64,000 nt of DNA from Croceibacterium_A sp044506885 (GTDB lineage: Bacteria > Pseudomonadota > Alphaproteobacteria > Sphingomonadales > Sphingomonadaceae), in assembly GCA_044506885.1 (NCBI GenBank), contig JBIQKC010000012.1, forward strand, positions 11,166 through 75,165, in the 5' to 3' direction. The notes beneath the pieces are model-generated. The model searched no databases. It saw nothing but the letters and a program-made list of their open reading frames with translations, and was not told the origin of the DNA. Both the position numbers and the translations under genes were made by a program. Of this stretch, positions 25,038-32,667 are shown piece after piece. Each line of letters starts with the position of its first letter. The first letter of the stretch is position 1.

Positions 25038-25616
25038 ATGACGGCCGTGATCGACCGCAGGACAGCACTGGCGGGGGTTACCGCCATGTTCGGCACGGCG
25101 CTGTTCGCGCCCATCGCGCGCCTCGCCGCGCAAGACGGGGCGTCCGCCCTCGCCGGGATCGACGACGGGCCGCCGACGACGGCGGTGTTCTCGTCGGACC
25201 AGCGGCTGCTGGTGGAGGCGCTCAGCGAACGGGTCTTGCCCGCCACCGACACGCCCGGCGCGCTGGCGGCGGGGGTTCCCGATTTCATCGAGAAGTTGCT
25301 GGCCGACTGGTCCTATCCGCAGGAGCGTGAACCGATCCTTGAAGGGCTCGGCCTGATCGACGCGCGCAGCAAGGCCGATTTCGGCGTGCCCGCTTCGGTG
25401 GCGTTGCCGGAGCAGCAGGATTCGTTGCTGACCCTGGCGATGAACAACGGGCTTCCCGGTGGCGGGGTGTTTTTCATCGCGTTCCGCCAGCTCGTCGTCA
25501 CCGGCTACTTCACGTCGGAGATCGGGATGACGCAGGAACGCGAATACCTGCCAATTCCGGGCCGCTACGACGGCACCTATCCCTATTCCAACGTCAACAA
25601 GGTATTCTCCTCATGA
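25038..25616 (+). CDS. Gluconate 2-dehydrogenase subunit 3-like protein (small subunit of a glucoside dehydrogenase)
   Basis: The 192-residue PF13618 protein has a Tat-like N-terminus (VIDRRTALAGVTAMFGTALFAP). The family core runs from about residue 55 (FSSDQRLLVEALSERVLPATDTPGA) to the C-terminal YLPIPGRYDGTYPY. In gluconate, fructose and glucoside 3-dehydrogenases this small subunit carries the Tat signal and brings the signal-less GMC flavoprotein across the membrane. The GMC partner is two genes downstream at 26487. Its stop overlaps the next start by four bases (ATGA). Family call is firm; the role in a 3-dehydrogenase is inferred from the gene set. Confidence 0.85.
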   Translation: MTAVIDRRTALAGVTAMFGTALFAPIARLAAQDGASALAGIDDGPPTTAVFSSDQRLLVEALSERVLPATDTPGALAAGVPDFIEKLLADWSYPQEREPILEGLGLIDARSKADFGVPASVALPEQQDSLLTLAMNNGLPGGGVFFIAFRQLVVTGYFTSEIGMTQEREYLPIPGRYDGTYPYSNVNKVFSS

Positions 25617-26464
25617 TCGTCAGCCGTCGCCAGTTCATGGCCGCAAGCGCCGCCTGCGCCGCGCTGGGCATTGCCGGATGTCAGGCAGTATCTGCCGGCC
25701 GCGCGGCCGCCCGGCCGATCGGCCTGCAACTGTTCACGCTGCGCGACATGTTCGCGGCCGATCCGCATGGCACGCTGGAGCAGGTGGCGGCCATCGGCTA
25801 CCGCGAGGTCGAATTCGGCGGCGGCGGCTACGAGGCGATGGATCACGCCGCGCTGCGCCGAACGATGGACGCAGCCGGGCTGCGCGCGCCCTCGATCCAT
25901 GTGGGCTACGATCTGCTGCTCGGCAAGTTCGACGAAAGCGTCGAAATGGCCCGTACGCTGGGCGCCGACACCGTGGTTCTGCCCTACATGACCGATGCCT
26001 TCTACGGCGAGGGGGCGTGGACCGAGGCGGTGGCGAACTTCAACCGCTTCGCCGAAGGGCTGGCGAGGGCCGGATTGGACTTTGCCTATCACAACCATGA
26101 TTTCGAATTCACCCAGAAGCCCGGCGGCGTCAGCCTGTGGGACCGGCTGATCCGCGACCGCGCGGCCGATCTGGTCAAGATCGAGCTCGACCTGTTCTGG
26201 GCGGTGAAGGCCGGCATGGACGTGAACGCGCTTATCCGTGGCCTGCCTGGCCAGTTCTATTCCTACCATGTGAAGGACATGGCGGATGACGGCTGGATGG
26301 CCGCAGTTGGCGCCGGATCGATCGATTTTGCTGGTATCTTCGCGCTCAACGAACTGGCGGGCGTGCGGCACTTCATCGTCGAGAACGACCGCGCGCCCGA
26401 GCCGTGGCTGCCCGACATCACCACCAGCTTCGCCAACCTGAGCCGCCTGCTGGCCGCGGCCTGA
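25613..26464 (+). CDS. Exported xylose-isomerase-like TIM-barrel protein (probable 3-keto-glycoside enzyme)
   Basis: The 283-residue protein starts with a Tat-type signal (VSRRQFMAASAACAALG) that also ends in a lipobox-like IAGC. It should therefore work outside the cytosol, possibly as a lipoprotein. The rest is a PF01261 TIM barrel with likely metal ligands in FAYHNHDFEF, IELDLFWAVKAG, SYHVKDM and HFIVENDRAPEP. An exported 'isomerase' cannot act on sugar phosphates. Relatives in operons with GMC glucoside 3-dehydrogenases act on 3-keto-glycosides (cleavage, isomerisation or C-deglycosylation). Here it lies between the small and large dehydrogenase subunits. The reaction remains a hypothesis. 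Confidence 0.8.
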   Translation: MIVSRRQFMAASAACAALGIAGCQAVSAGRAAARPIGLQLFTLRDMFAADPHGTLEQVAAIGYREVEFGGGGYEAMDHAALRRTMDAAGLRAPSIHVGYDLLLGKFDESVEMARTLGADTVVLPYMTDAFYGEGAWTEAVANFNRFAEGLARAGLDFAYHNHDFEFTQKPGGVSLWDRLIRDRAADLVKIELDLFWAVKAGMDVNALIRGLPGQFYSYHVKDMADDGWMAAVGAGSIDFAGIFALNELAGVRHFIVENDRAPEPWLPDITTSFANLSRLLAAA

Positions 26465-26486
26465 AACCACACGGGAGAGGATTGTC

Positions 26487-28172
26487 ATGAAGGCCACAAA
26501 TCGCTTCGACGCGATCGTGGTCGGTTCCGGCGTCAGCGGCGGGTTCGCAGCGAAGGAACTGACGGAGAAGGGGTTGCGGGTCTTGATGCTGGACCGCGGC
26601 TTCATGGTCGAGCATCGGCGCGACTATCCCTATGAAAGCCGGGCGGCCTACGAGATCCCGGCGCGCAATTCGATGCCGCGCCCGCTGGTGGACAGCGACT
26701 ATTTCATCACCCGCAACGGTTATCCCGAACCGGCCAACGTCGGCTTCTACAACAACGACCGGCTCAACCCCTATGCCTACGACGAAGGGGAGAAATTCTA
26801 CTGGATCCGTCCCGCGGCGTTCGGCGGCAAGTCGTTGATCTGGGGGCGCTGGACGTTCCGCTGGAGCCCCGACGACTTCGACGCCAATCGGCGCGAGGGC
26901 ATCGATGGCGCCTGGCCGATCGGCTACGACGACATCGCGCCCTGGTACAGCCATGTCGAGAAGTTCGCCGGCATCTCCGGCTCGCGCGAGAACCTGCCTT
27001 ATTTGCCCGACAGCGAGTTCCAGCCGCCGATCCCGATGAACGTCGCGGAAAAATGGATGAAGGAACGGTTGGAGACGGAGTTTCCCGGCCGCAAGCTGAT
27101 CAACGCGCGCATCGCCAACATGACGGAAGACAAGCCCGAACAGGGCCGGACGAAGTGTCAGATGCGCAACCAGTGCAGCCGGGGCTGTTCGTTCGGGGCC
27201 TATTTTTCCACCCAGGCGGTAACCTTGCCCGCCGCGCGCGCCACCGGGCTCCTGACGGTCAAGGCCGACGCCGTGGCCAAGAGCCTCGAATACGACAAGC
27301 AGACCCGCCGCGTCACCGGCGTCCGCGTGGTCGATACCAAGACCGGGCAGGAGGAGGTGATCGGCGCGGGCGTGGTGTTCCTGTGCGCCTCTGCGATGGG
27401 ATCGACCCAGATCCTCATGAATTCGCGCGATCCCGACACCGGGCGAAGCCATTTCGACAGCAGCGGCACGCTGGGCCGCTATGTGATGGATCACATCTTC
27501 CGCGTGATCGTGATGGGCGACCTGCCGGGGATGACGGACTACATCGAATACGGCCGCCGTCCCGGCGCAGTCTACATCCCGCGGTTCCGCAATCTTGGAC
27601 AGGACGATGGGCTGGGGTTCAGGCGCGGGTATGGCTATCAGGGTGCGGCAACGCGTCAGCCGGCGGCTCCGCAAGGCTTTGGGGCTTCGATGAAGCACGG
27701 CATGCGCAAGTACGACGGGTGGCGGATGATGATGGTCGCGTTCGGCGAATGCCTGCCATACCGCGACAACCGCGTCTCGCTGCACCCGGACAAGGTCGAT
27801 CGCTTCGGCGTACCGCTGATGAAGTTCGATGTGACGTTCCGCGACAACGAACTGCGGATGATGGACGATGCGCGCGCGCAGGGGGAAGAAATGCTGCGCA
27901 GGTCCGGCGCCAGCAATGTCATGAGCATGCGCGGCGAGCACGTTCCGGGCGACGCCATACATGAAGTCGGCGGGGCGCGGATGGGCGTCGATCCAGGTAG
28001 CTCGGTGCTCAACAAGTGGAGCCAGGCGCATGACGCGCCCAACCTGTTCGTCACCGATGGCGCGCAGATGGCTTCGGCTTCGTGTGTGAATCCCTCGCTC
28101 ACCTTCATGGCCCTTACCGCCCGCGCGGCGGACCATGCGGTGCGGCAGCTGAAGGAAGGGGCGTTGCAATGA
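26487..28172 (+). CDS. GMC-family FAD oxidoreductase, probable large subunit of glucoside 3-dehydrogenase
   Basis: The 561-residue protein has the N-terminal FAD motif AIVVGSGVSGGFAAKEL, and FGGKSLIWGRW near residue 115. A cysteine-bearing segment, CQMRNQCSRGCSFGAYF, is typical of sugar-oxidising GMC enzymes. The C-terminal active-site parts are IHEVGGARMGVDP and CVNPSLTFMALTARAADHAV. It has no signal peptide, in keeping with export on the Tat signal of the subunit encoded at 25038. Such complexes oxidise the C3 hydroxyl of glucosides, or gluconate or fructose, in the periplasm and pass electrons to a cytochrome or quinone. The presence of TIM-barrel and Gfo/Idh/MocA genes favours C3 oxidation of glycosides. 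Substrate specificity is inferred. Confidence 0.87.
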   Translation: MKATNRFDAIVVGSGVSGGFAAKELTEKGLRVLMLDRGFMVEHRRDYPYESRAAYEIPARNSMPRPLVDSDYFITRNGYPEPANVGFYNNDRLNPYAYDEGEKFYWIRPAAFGGKSLIWGRWTFRWSPDDFDANRREGIDGAWPIGYDDIAPWYSHVEKFAGISGSRENLPYLPDSEFQPPIPMNVAEKWMKERLETEFPGRKLINARIANMTEDKPEQGRTKCQMRNQCSRGCSFGAYFSTQAVTLPAARATGLLTVKADAVAKSLEYDKQTRRVTGVRVVDTKTGQEEVIGAGVVFLCASAMGSTQILMNSRDPDTGRSHFDSSGTLGRYVMDHIFRVIVMGDLPGMTDYIEYGRRPGAVYIPRFRNLGQDDGLGFRRGYGYQGAATRQPAAPQGFGASMKHGMRKYDGWRMMMVAFGECLPYRDNRVSLHPDKVDRFGVPLMKFDVTFRDNELRMMDDARAQGEEMLRRSGASNVMSMRGEHVPGDAIHEVGGARMGVDPGSSVLNKWSQAHDAPNLFVTDGAQMASASCVNPSLTFMALTARAADHAVRQLKEGALQ

Positions 28173-29752
28173 GAGAATATGGCCACAAAGGTTGGCGCAA
28201 GCGGTTCTTGTGGGCGCTGGCCGCGCTACAGATCGCGCCGGCGGCGCACGCGCAAACTGTAGCCCTTGCCGAAGGGCGCGTGTCGGGCGCGCCAGACGGC
28301 GAGGATGTCTCGGTATTCTGGGGCATCCACTATGCATCCGCGCCGGTGGGCGATCTCCGCTGGGCGCCGCCCGTTCCGCCAGCCCCTTGGGGCGACACCG
28401 TGCGGCCCGCCGATCGGATGCCCGCCAGTTGCCCGCAGGAACTGACCCCTGGCGGCTTCATGATGTGGACGGTGGAATACATCACGCCCGCAGAACCGGG
28501 CGTGTCGGAGGATTGCCTGGTCGCAAACGTGTGGACTCCGCGCGTTCCGGAGGGTGCAGAAGCGCAGGGCGGCCTTCCCGTGCTCGTCTATATCCACGGC
28601 GGCGGGTACACCTCGGGTTCGGGCACGGTGCCGATCTACAACGGCGCCAACCTCGCGCGGCAGGGCCTGGTCGTGGTGACCATCAACTATCGCCTCGGCG
28701 CGCTGGGCTTCATGGCCCATCCCGAGCTTAGCGCGGAGCAGGGCGGCGCTTCGGGCAACTACGCCATTCAGGACCAGATCGAAGCGCTGCGCTGGGTCCA
28801 GCGCAACATTGCGGCGTTCGGCGGCGATCCCGCGAAAGTCACCATTTCCGGACAGTCGGCCGGTGGCGGGTCGGTCCTGGCGTTGCTGGCGTCGCCGCTG
28901 GCCAGCGGCCTGTTCCGCGCAGCCATCGTGCAAAGCGCGCCCGGAATGGGTTCCTATCCGCCGCTGGAAGCCGCCGAGCGCAGCGGCAAGGCGCTGGTGG
29001 ACGGTTGGGGCGTCGCCTCGATCGCCGAGGCGCGCGCGCTGCCGCTGGATCGGTTGAAGACACCGCCGGGGCCGGGCGGCTCGGGCGCGCCTATCGCCGA
29101 CGGCAGGGTGATTCCGGCTGCCTCCGGGCCGCGGCCGCTGGCCAGCGACGTACCCATAATGACGGGATATACGCTGAACGATCTGTTCGCCCCCACCCGG
29201 CGCCTCACCTCCGCCGAATGGCGCATGGAGGCGCGCGAGCGATATGGCGAGCAGGCCGAGGCGTTCCTGCGCCACTATTCCGGTCGGACAGACGTGGAGG
29301 CATCGGATTCCGCCACCCGCGAAGCCGCGGCGCGCGGGCAGATGGCGCCGATCGTCGATTGGCTTGCCGCGACCGGCATTCGCAGTCCGGTCTATGCCTA
29401 CCTGTTCAGCCACGTCGAACCGGGCCCCGATGCGGAACAATACGGCGCGTTCCATTCGTCGGAGTTGCCGTACATGTTCGACACGCTGCATCTTTCGCCG
29501 GGGCGTGACTTCACCGATGTCGACCGGCGCGTGGTGGCGCAGTTTTCGGGCGCGGTGGTCGATTTCGTGAAGACCGGCTCTCCAGCCGGTGCGGCGGCAT
29601 GGCCGGCGCTCACGGACGAAGGCAAGGCGGTGATGGAGTTCGGCTCTTACGCGCGGCTATCGCGAATCTATCCCGAAGGCGCCGACGCCCTCATCGCCGG
29701 CGGGAAGCCGCTGGCGGCGCAGCCGATGTTCGGCCCACCTCCGGAATCCTGA
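28169..29752 (+). CDS. Type-B carboxylesterase (exported), GQSAG variant
   Basis: About 527 residues. The ATG at 28169 overlaps the GMC stop (ATGA) and starts a signal peptide cut after AAHA|QT. PF00135 features are clear: YIHGGGYTSG oxyanion loop (141-150), nucleophile Ser230 in ISGQSAGGGS, and a His in FHSSELPYMFD near the C-terminus. The elbow reads GQSAG, where most family members have GESAG. Translational coupling to the dehydrogenase suggests that removal of an acyl group and 3-oxidation of the glycoside occur on the same substrate. It is one of three type-B carboxylesterases in the window. Confidence 0.88.
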   Translation: MREYGHKGWRKRFLWALAALQIAPAAHAQTVALAEGRVSGAPDGEDVSVFWGIHYASAPVGDLRWAPPVPPAPWGDTVRPADRMPASCPQELTPGGFMMWTVEYITPAEPGVSEDCLVANVWTPRVPEGAEAQGGLPVLVYIHGGGYTSGSGTVPIYNGANLARQGLVVVTINYRLGALGFMAHPELSAEQGGASGNYAIQDQIEALRWVQRNIAAFGGDPAKVTISGQSAGGGSVLALLASPLASGLFRAAIVQSAPGMGSYPPLEAAERSGKALVDGWGVASIAEARALPLDRLKTPPGPGGSGAPIADGRVIPAASGPRPLASDVPIMTGYTLNDLFAPTRRLTSAEWRMEARERYGEQAEAFLRHYSGRTDVEASDSATREAAARGQMAPIVDWLAATGIRSPVYAYLFSHVEPGPDAEQYGAFHSSELPYMFDTLHLSPGRDFTDVDRRVVAQFSGAVVDFVKTGSPAGAAAWPALTDEGKAVMEFGSYARLSRIYPEGADALIAGGKPLAAQPMFGPPPES

Positions 29753-29777
29753 ACCCATCTATACGGGAGTGAGAAAA

Positions 29778-31013
29778 TTGCGCGCTATCCGATACCTCGC
29801 TGCCGCCGCGATCATGGTGCTGACTGCGCCCTTGCAGGCTCAGACATGGCCGGCCGTCGATGCGGCGCTCGAACCGCTGGTCGAGCAGGGGCAACTTTCC
29901 GGCGTGGTCAGCATCGTGGTCAAGGACGGGAAGACCGTCCACGCCTCGGCAATCGGCAAGCGCGACATGGAAAGCGGCGCGCCGATGGAGATGGATACGA
30001 TCTTCCGCGCCTTTTCCATGACCAAGCCGGTCACGGCCGTGGCGATGATGGTGCTGCATGACGAAGGCAAGTGGCGGCCGTCGGACCCGATCGCCAGGTT
30101 CCTGCCCGAACTGGCCGACCTGCAAGTGTTCAAGGGGATGGATGCGGACGGCAAGCCGATCCTGGAAGCGCCCGCTGCGCCGCCCACCATGGGCCAGTTG
30201 ATGACTCACACCGCGGGTTTCAGCTACGGTTTCATGCCGGGCTATGTGGACGATCTCTATCGGGCGAACAGTCCCGGCGGCGCCGATTCCCTGGATGGTT
30301 TCCTGAGCAGGCTCGCCGCCTTGCCGCTGGCCTATGAGCCCGGCACACAGTGGCAATACAGCGTGGCGATGGACGTGCAGGGTGCGATCATAGAGCGCAT
30401 CACCGGCCAGACGGTGCAGCAGTTCATGGCGGAACGGATCTTCGTCCCGCTGCGAATGGTGGATACCGGCTTCACCGTGCCGGCCGCCAAGCGCGCGCGC
30501 TTCGCTGCGCTTTATGGCTGGCAGGATGGCGCGCTTGCCAGGCTCGATGGCGGGATGTTCGGTTCGGCATACGAGGAAGAACCGGGCTTTGCATCCGCAG
30601 GGGGCGGCCTCGTCACTACCGCCGGAGACTACGCCCGTTTCGCGCAGATGCTGCTCGAAGACGGCGCACTCGACGGTGTTCGCGTGCTCAAGCCCGGTTC
30701 CGCCAAGGTCATCATGACCGACCACCTGCCGCCCGCGTTGGTGAACGGGAAGTTCGGCATCGGCATGCAGCAGATCAGGCCCGGCTATCAGTTCGGTTAT
30801 AACGGGGTGGTTGTGACCGATCCTGAAGCAGCCGGCGTCGATATGGGCAAGGGCAGCTATCTGTGGGATGGAGCCGCCGGTACGTGGTTCTGGGCCGATC
30901 CCTCCAACAATCTTGTATTCGTCGGAATGATCCAGCGGATCATGTCCACGGGCAGCATGCCCAACGTGCAGGCGATCAGCCAGAAGGCGGTAAAGGAAAG
31001 TCTGGGAGGATGA
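29778..31013 (+). CDS. Beta-lactamase-fold serine esterase (exported)
   Basis: About 411 residues. GGGAG at 29765-29769 fits a TTG start at 29778 and overlaps the in-frame GTG at 29769, so the TTG is preferred. The N-terminus is a signal peptide (MRAIRYLAAAAIMVLTAPLQAQ). The S-x-x-K motif is SMTK (80-83), followed by HTAGFSYGF and a tyrosine motif in QWQYSVAMD. The family is PF00144 (EstB/AmpC-like). Members are mostly esterases or transesterases. It is the last gene of the 22636-31013 operon and a paralogue of the lipoprotein encoded at 2384-3658, with the same HTAG segment but no lipobox. Confidence 0.84.
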   Translation: MRAIRYLAAAAIMVLTAPLQAQTWPAVDAALEPLVEQGQLSGVVSIVVKDGKTVHASAIGKRDMESGAPMEMDTIFRAFSMTKPVTAVAMMVLHDEGKWRPSDPIARFLPELADLQVFKGMDADGKPILEAPAAPPTMGQLMTHTAGFSYGFMPGYVDDLYRANSPGGADSLDGFLSRLAALPLAYEPGTQWQYSVAMDVQGAIIERITGQTVQQFMAERIFVPLRMVDTGFTVPAAKRARFAALYGWQDGALARLDGGMFGSAYEEEPGFASAGGGLVTTAGDYARFAQMLLEDGALDGVRVLKPGSAKVIMTDHLPPALVNGKFGIGMQQIRPGYQFGYNGVVVTDPEAAGVDMGKGSYLWDGAAGTWFWADPSNNLVFVGMIQRIMSTGSMPNVQAISQKAVKESLGG

Positions 31014-31254
31014 CGAACAGTGCAGCTTCGCGCTGTGGTGTGCGGCCTCGTCGGGTGAGGGGGTCGGGAACGCTGGATGCACGCCTTTCCCGTGCCAAGG
31101 GCATGGGACGGCTCATGTCATACTCGCGGTGACGGACAATGGTTTGCCCAGGATCATTCGCTGTGCGCGTGTGATCCTCACCGTCGCGCCGCCGACCATG
31201 CGCGATCGATAAGCCACCCGGCGAGTTCCGCCATCGAACTGCGGGGCCAAACGG

Positions 31255-32667
31255 CTAGAACGCCTCCCACCCGCCACCCAGCGCGAGGAACAGCGAAACC
31301 AGATTGTTCGATTGCTGCGCCTCGGATTGGGCCAGAAGCGCCTCCGCAGCAGCGAGCTGGCGCTCCACGTCCAGCACGAGCTGGAAGTTCTCCCGTCCGC
31401 CCTCATACCTCAACCGCGCGATACGGGCGGCTTCCCGCGCCTGCTCCACTCCGTTCTGCAAGGCGCGGGTCCGGTCCAGCCCGCGGGCATAAAGCGTCAG
31501 CGCGCTTTCGGTATCCTGCAATGCGCCCAGCCATGCCCCGTCGAACGCGGCGAGCGCGGCCTGCTGTCCGGCTTCGGCTTGCGCGATACGCGCCCGCGCC
31601 ACGGAGATATTGGGAAAGCTCCACGAGATCAGCGGGCCGATGCCGAACCGAAGGGCCGAGCCGGATCCCAGATCGCCGAGCGAACCCGCGGTCGTGCCGA
31701 GCGACCCACCGATCGAAATGCTGGGATAGAGCTCCGCCGCCGCCACTCCGACGCGCGCAGTGGCGGCGGCGAGACGCCGTTCGGCTGCCCGCACGTCCGG
31801 CCGGCGCGCAAGCAGCGCGGCGCCGTCTCCCACCGGGATCGGCGTGTCCAGCCGCGGCGGCTCGCTGCATTCCGCCACATCGCGCGGAAAATCGGCGGGG
31901 GGGCGGCCAGTCAGCACCGCCAGGCGATAGAGCGCGATCTGCTGCTGTGCTTCGAGCAGCGGGATTTCGGCTCGGGTCTGGTCGAGCAACGCCCCGGCCT
32001 GGCTGGTCTGCAACGCCGTGGCCCGCCCGCCTTCCAGCAAGCGCCGCGTAAGGTCGAAGGTCTGCTCCTGAATCGCGACGCTGTTGCGGGCGACCGCCAA
32101 CTGGCGCCCGCCGGTGCAGACGTCGCCGTAGGCCCGCACGGTTTCGGCAACCACCGTGATCCGCGCAAGGTCGTATGCGGCCTGTACGGCCTCGACGTCG
32201 GCGCGCCCGGCTTCCACCGCGCGCCTGATGCGGCCGAACAGGTCGACCTGATAGCCGATGTCGATCCCGGCATCGTAAATCTCGCCTTCCGGAAGCGCCG
32301 TGGTCATGCCCTGTGCCGCACCGGATTCGCGGCCATACCTGCCCGAAGCGGAGACGTTCGTGCTGATCGACTGGCCGGCGCGCGTTTCGCGCAGCGCCGC
32401 GCGCGCCTGCGCCAGATTGGCGGCCGCGACCCGCAGGTCGGCATTCGCCGCCAGCGCATCGGCGATCAAGCCGTCGAGGCGGGCGTCGCGGTATAGCGAC
32501 CACCATTCGGCGGGTGGGAGATCGGGCGTGAAAGCTGCATCGCCCTGGGGAGCGTGAAGCTCTGCCTGTGTGCTCGCGCCGGGAAGCGCGGGTTCGTAGT
32601 CCGGCCCGACGGTGGCGCAGGCGCTCAGCGCCGTGGCGGCCATCATGGCGGTAATCGCGCGCTTCAT
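31255..32667 (-). CDS. Outer-membrane efflux lipoprotein (OprM/NodT-type)
   Basis: About 470 residues. The start ATG at 32667 overlaps the RND stop by four bases. It has a lipoprotein signal (MKRAITAMMAATALSAC), then VGPDYEPALPGAST, the usual beginning of NodT-family channels. Two TolC-like repeats follow, with coiled helical segments (LADALAANADLRVAAANLAQARAAL; LLARRPDVRAAERRLAAATARVGVA). It forms the outer-membrane exit duct for the RND pump encoded upstream. It is the last gene of the three-gene efflux operon. Confidence 0.93.
   Translation of the reverse strand: MKRAITAMMAATALSACATVGPDYEPALPGASTQAELHAPQGDAAFTPDLPPAEWWSLYRDARLDGLIADALAANADLRVAAANLAQARAALRETRAGQSISTNVSASGRYGRESGAAQGMTTALPEGEIYDAGIDIGYQVDLFGRIRRAVEAGRADVEAVQAAYDLARITVVAETVRAYGDVCTGGRQLAVARNSVAIQEQTFDLTRRLLEGGRATALQTSQAGALLDQTRAEIPLLEAQQQIALYRLAVLTGRPPADFPRDVAECSEPPRLDTPIPVGDGAALLARRPDVRAAERRLAAATARVGVAAAELYPSISIGGSLGTTAGSLGDLGSGSALRFGIGPLISWSFPNISVARARIAQAEAGQQAALAAFDGAWLGALQDTESALTLYARGLDRTRALQNGVEQAREAARIARLRYEGGRENFQLVLDVERQLAAAEALLAQSEAQQSNNLVSLFLALGGGWEAF

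Noticed and set aside
31088..31108. Hairpin between the convergent esterase and efflux genes
   Set aside because: Nine-base stem with one wobble pair and a three-base loop but no T-run on either strand; not convincing as a terminator.
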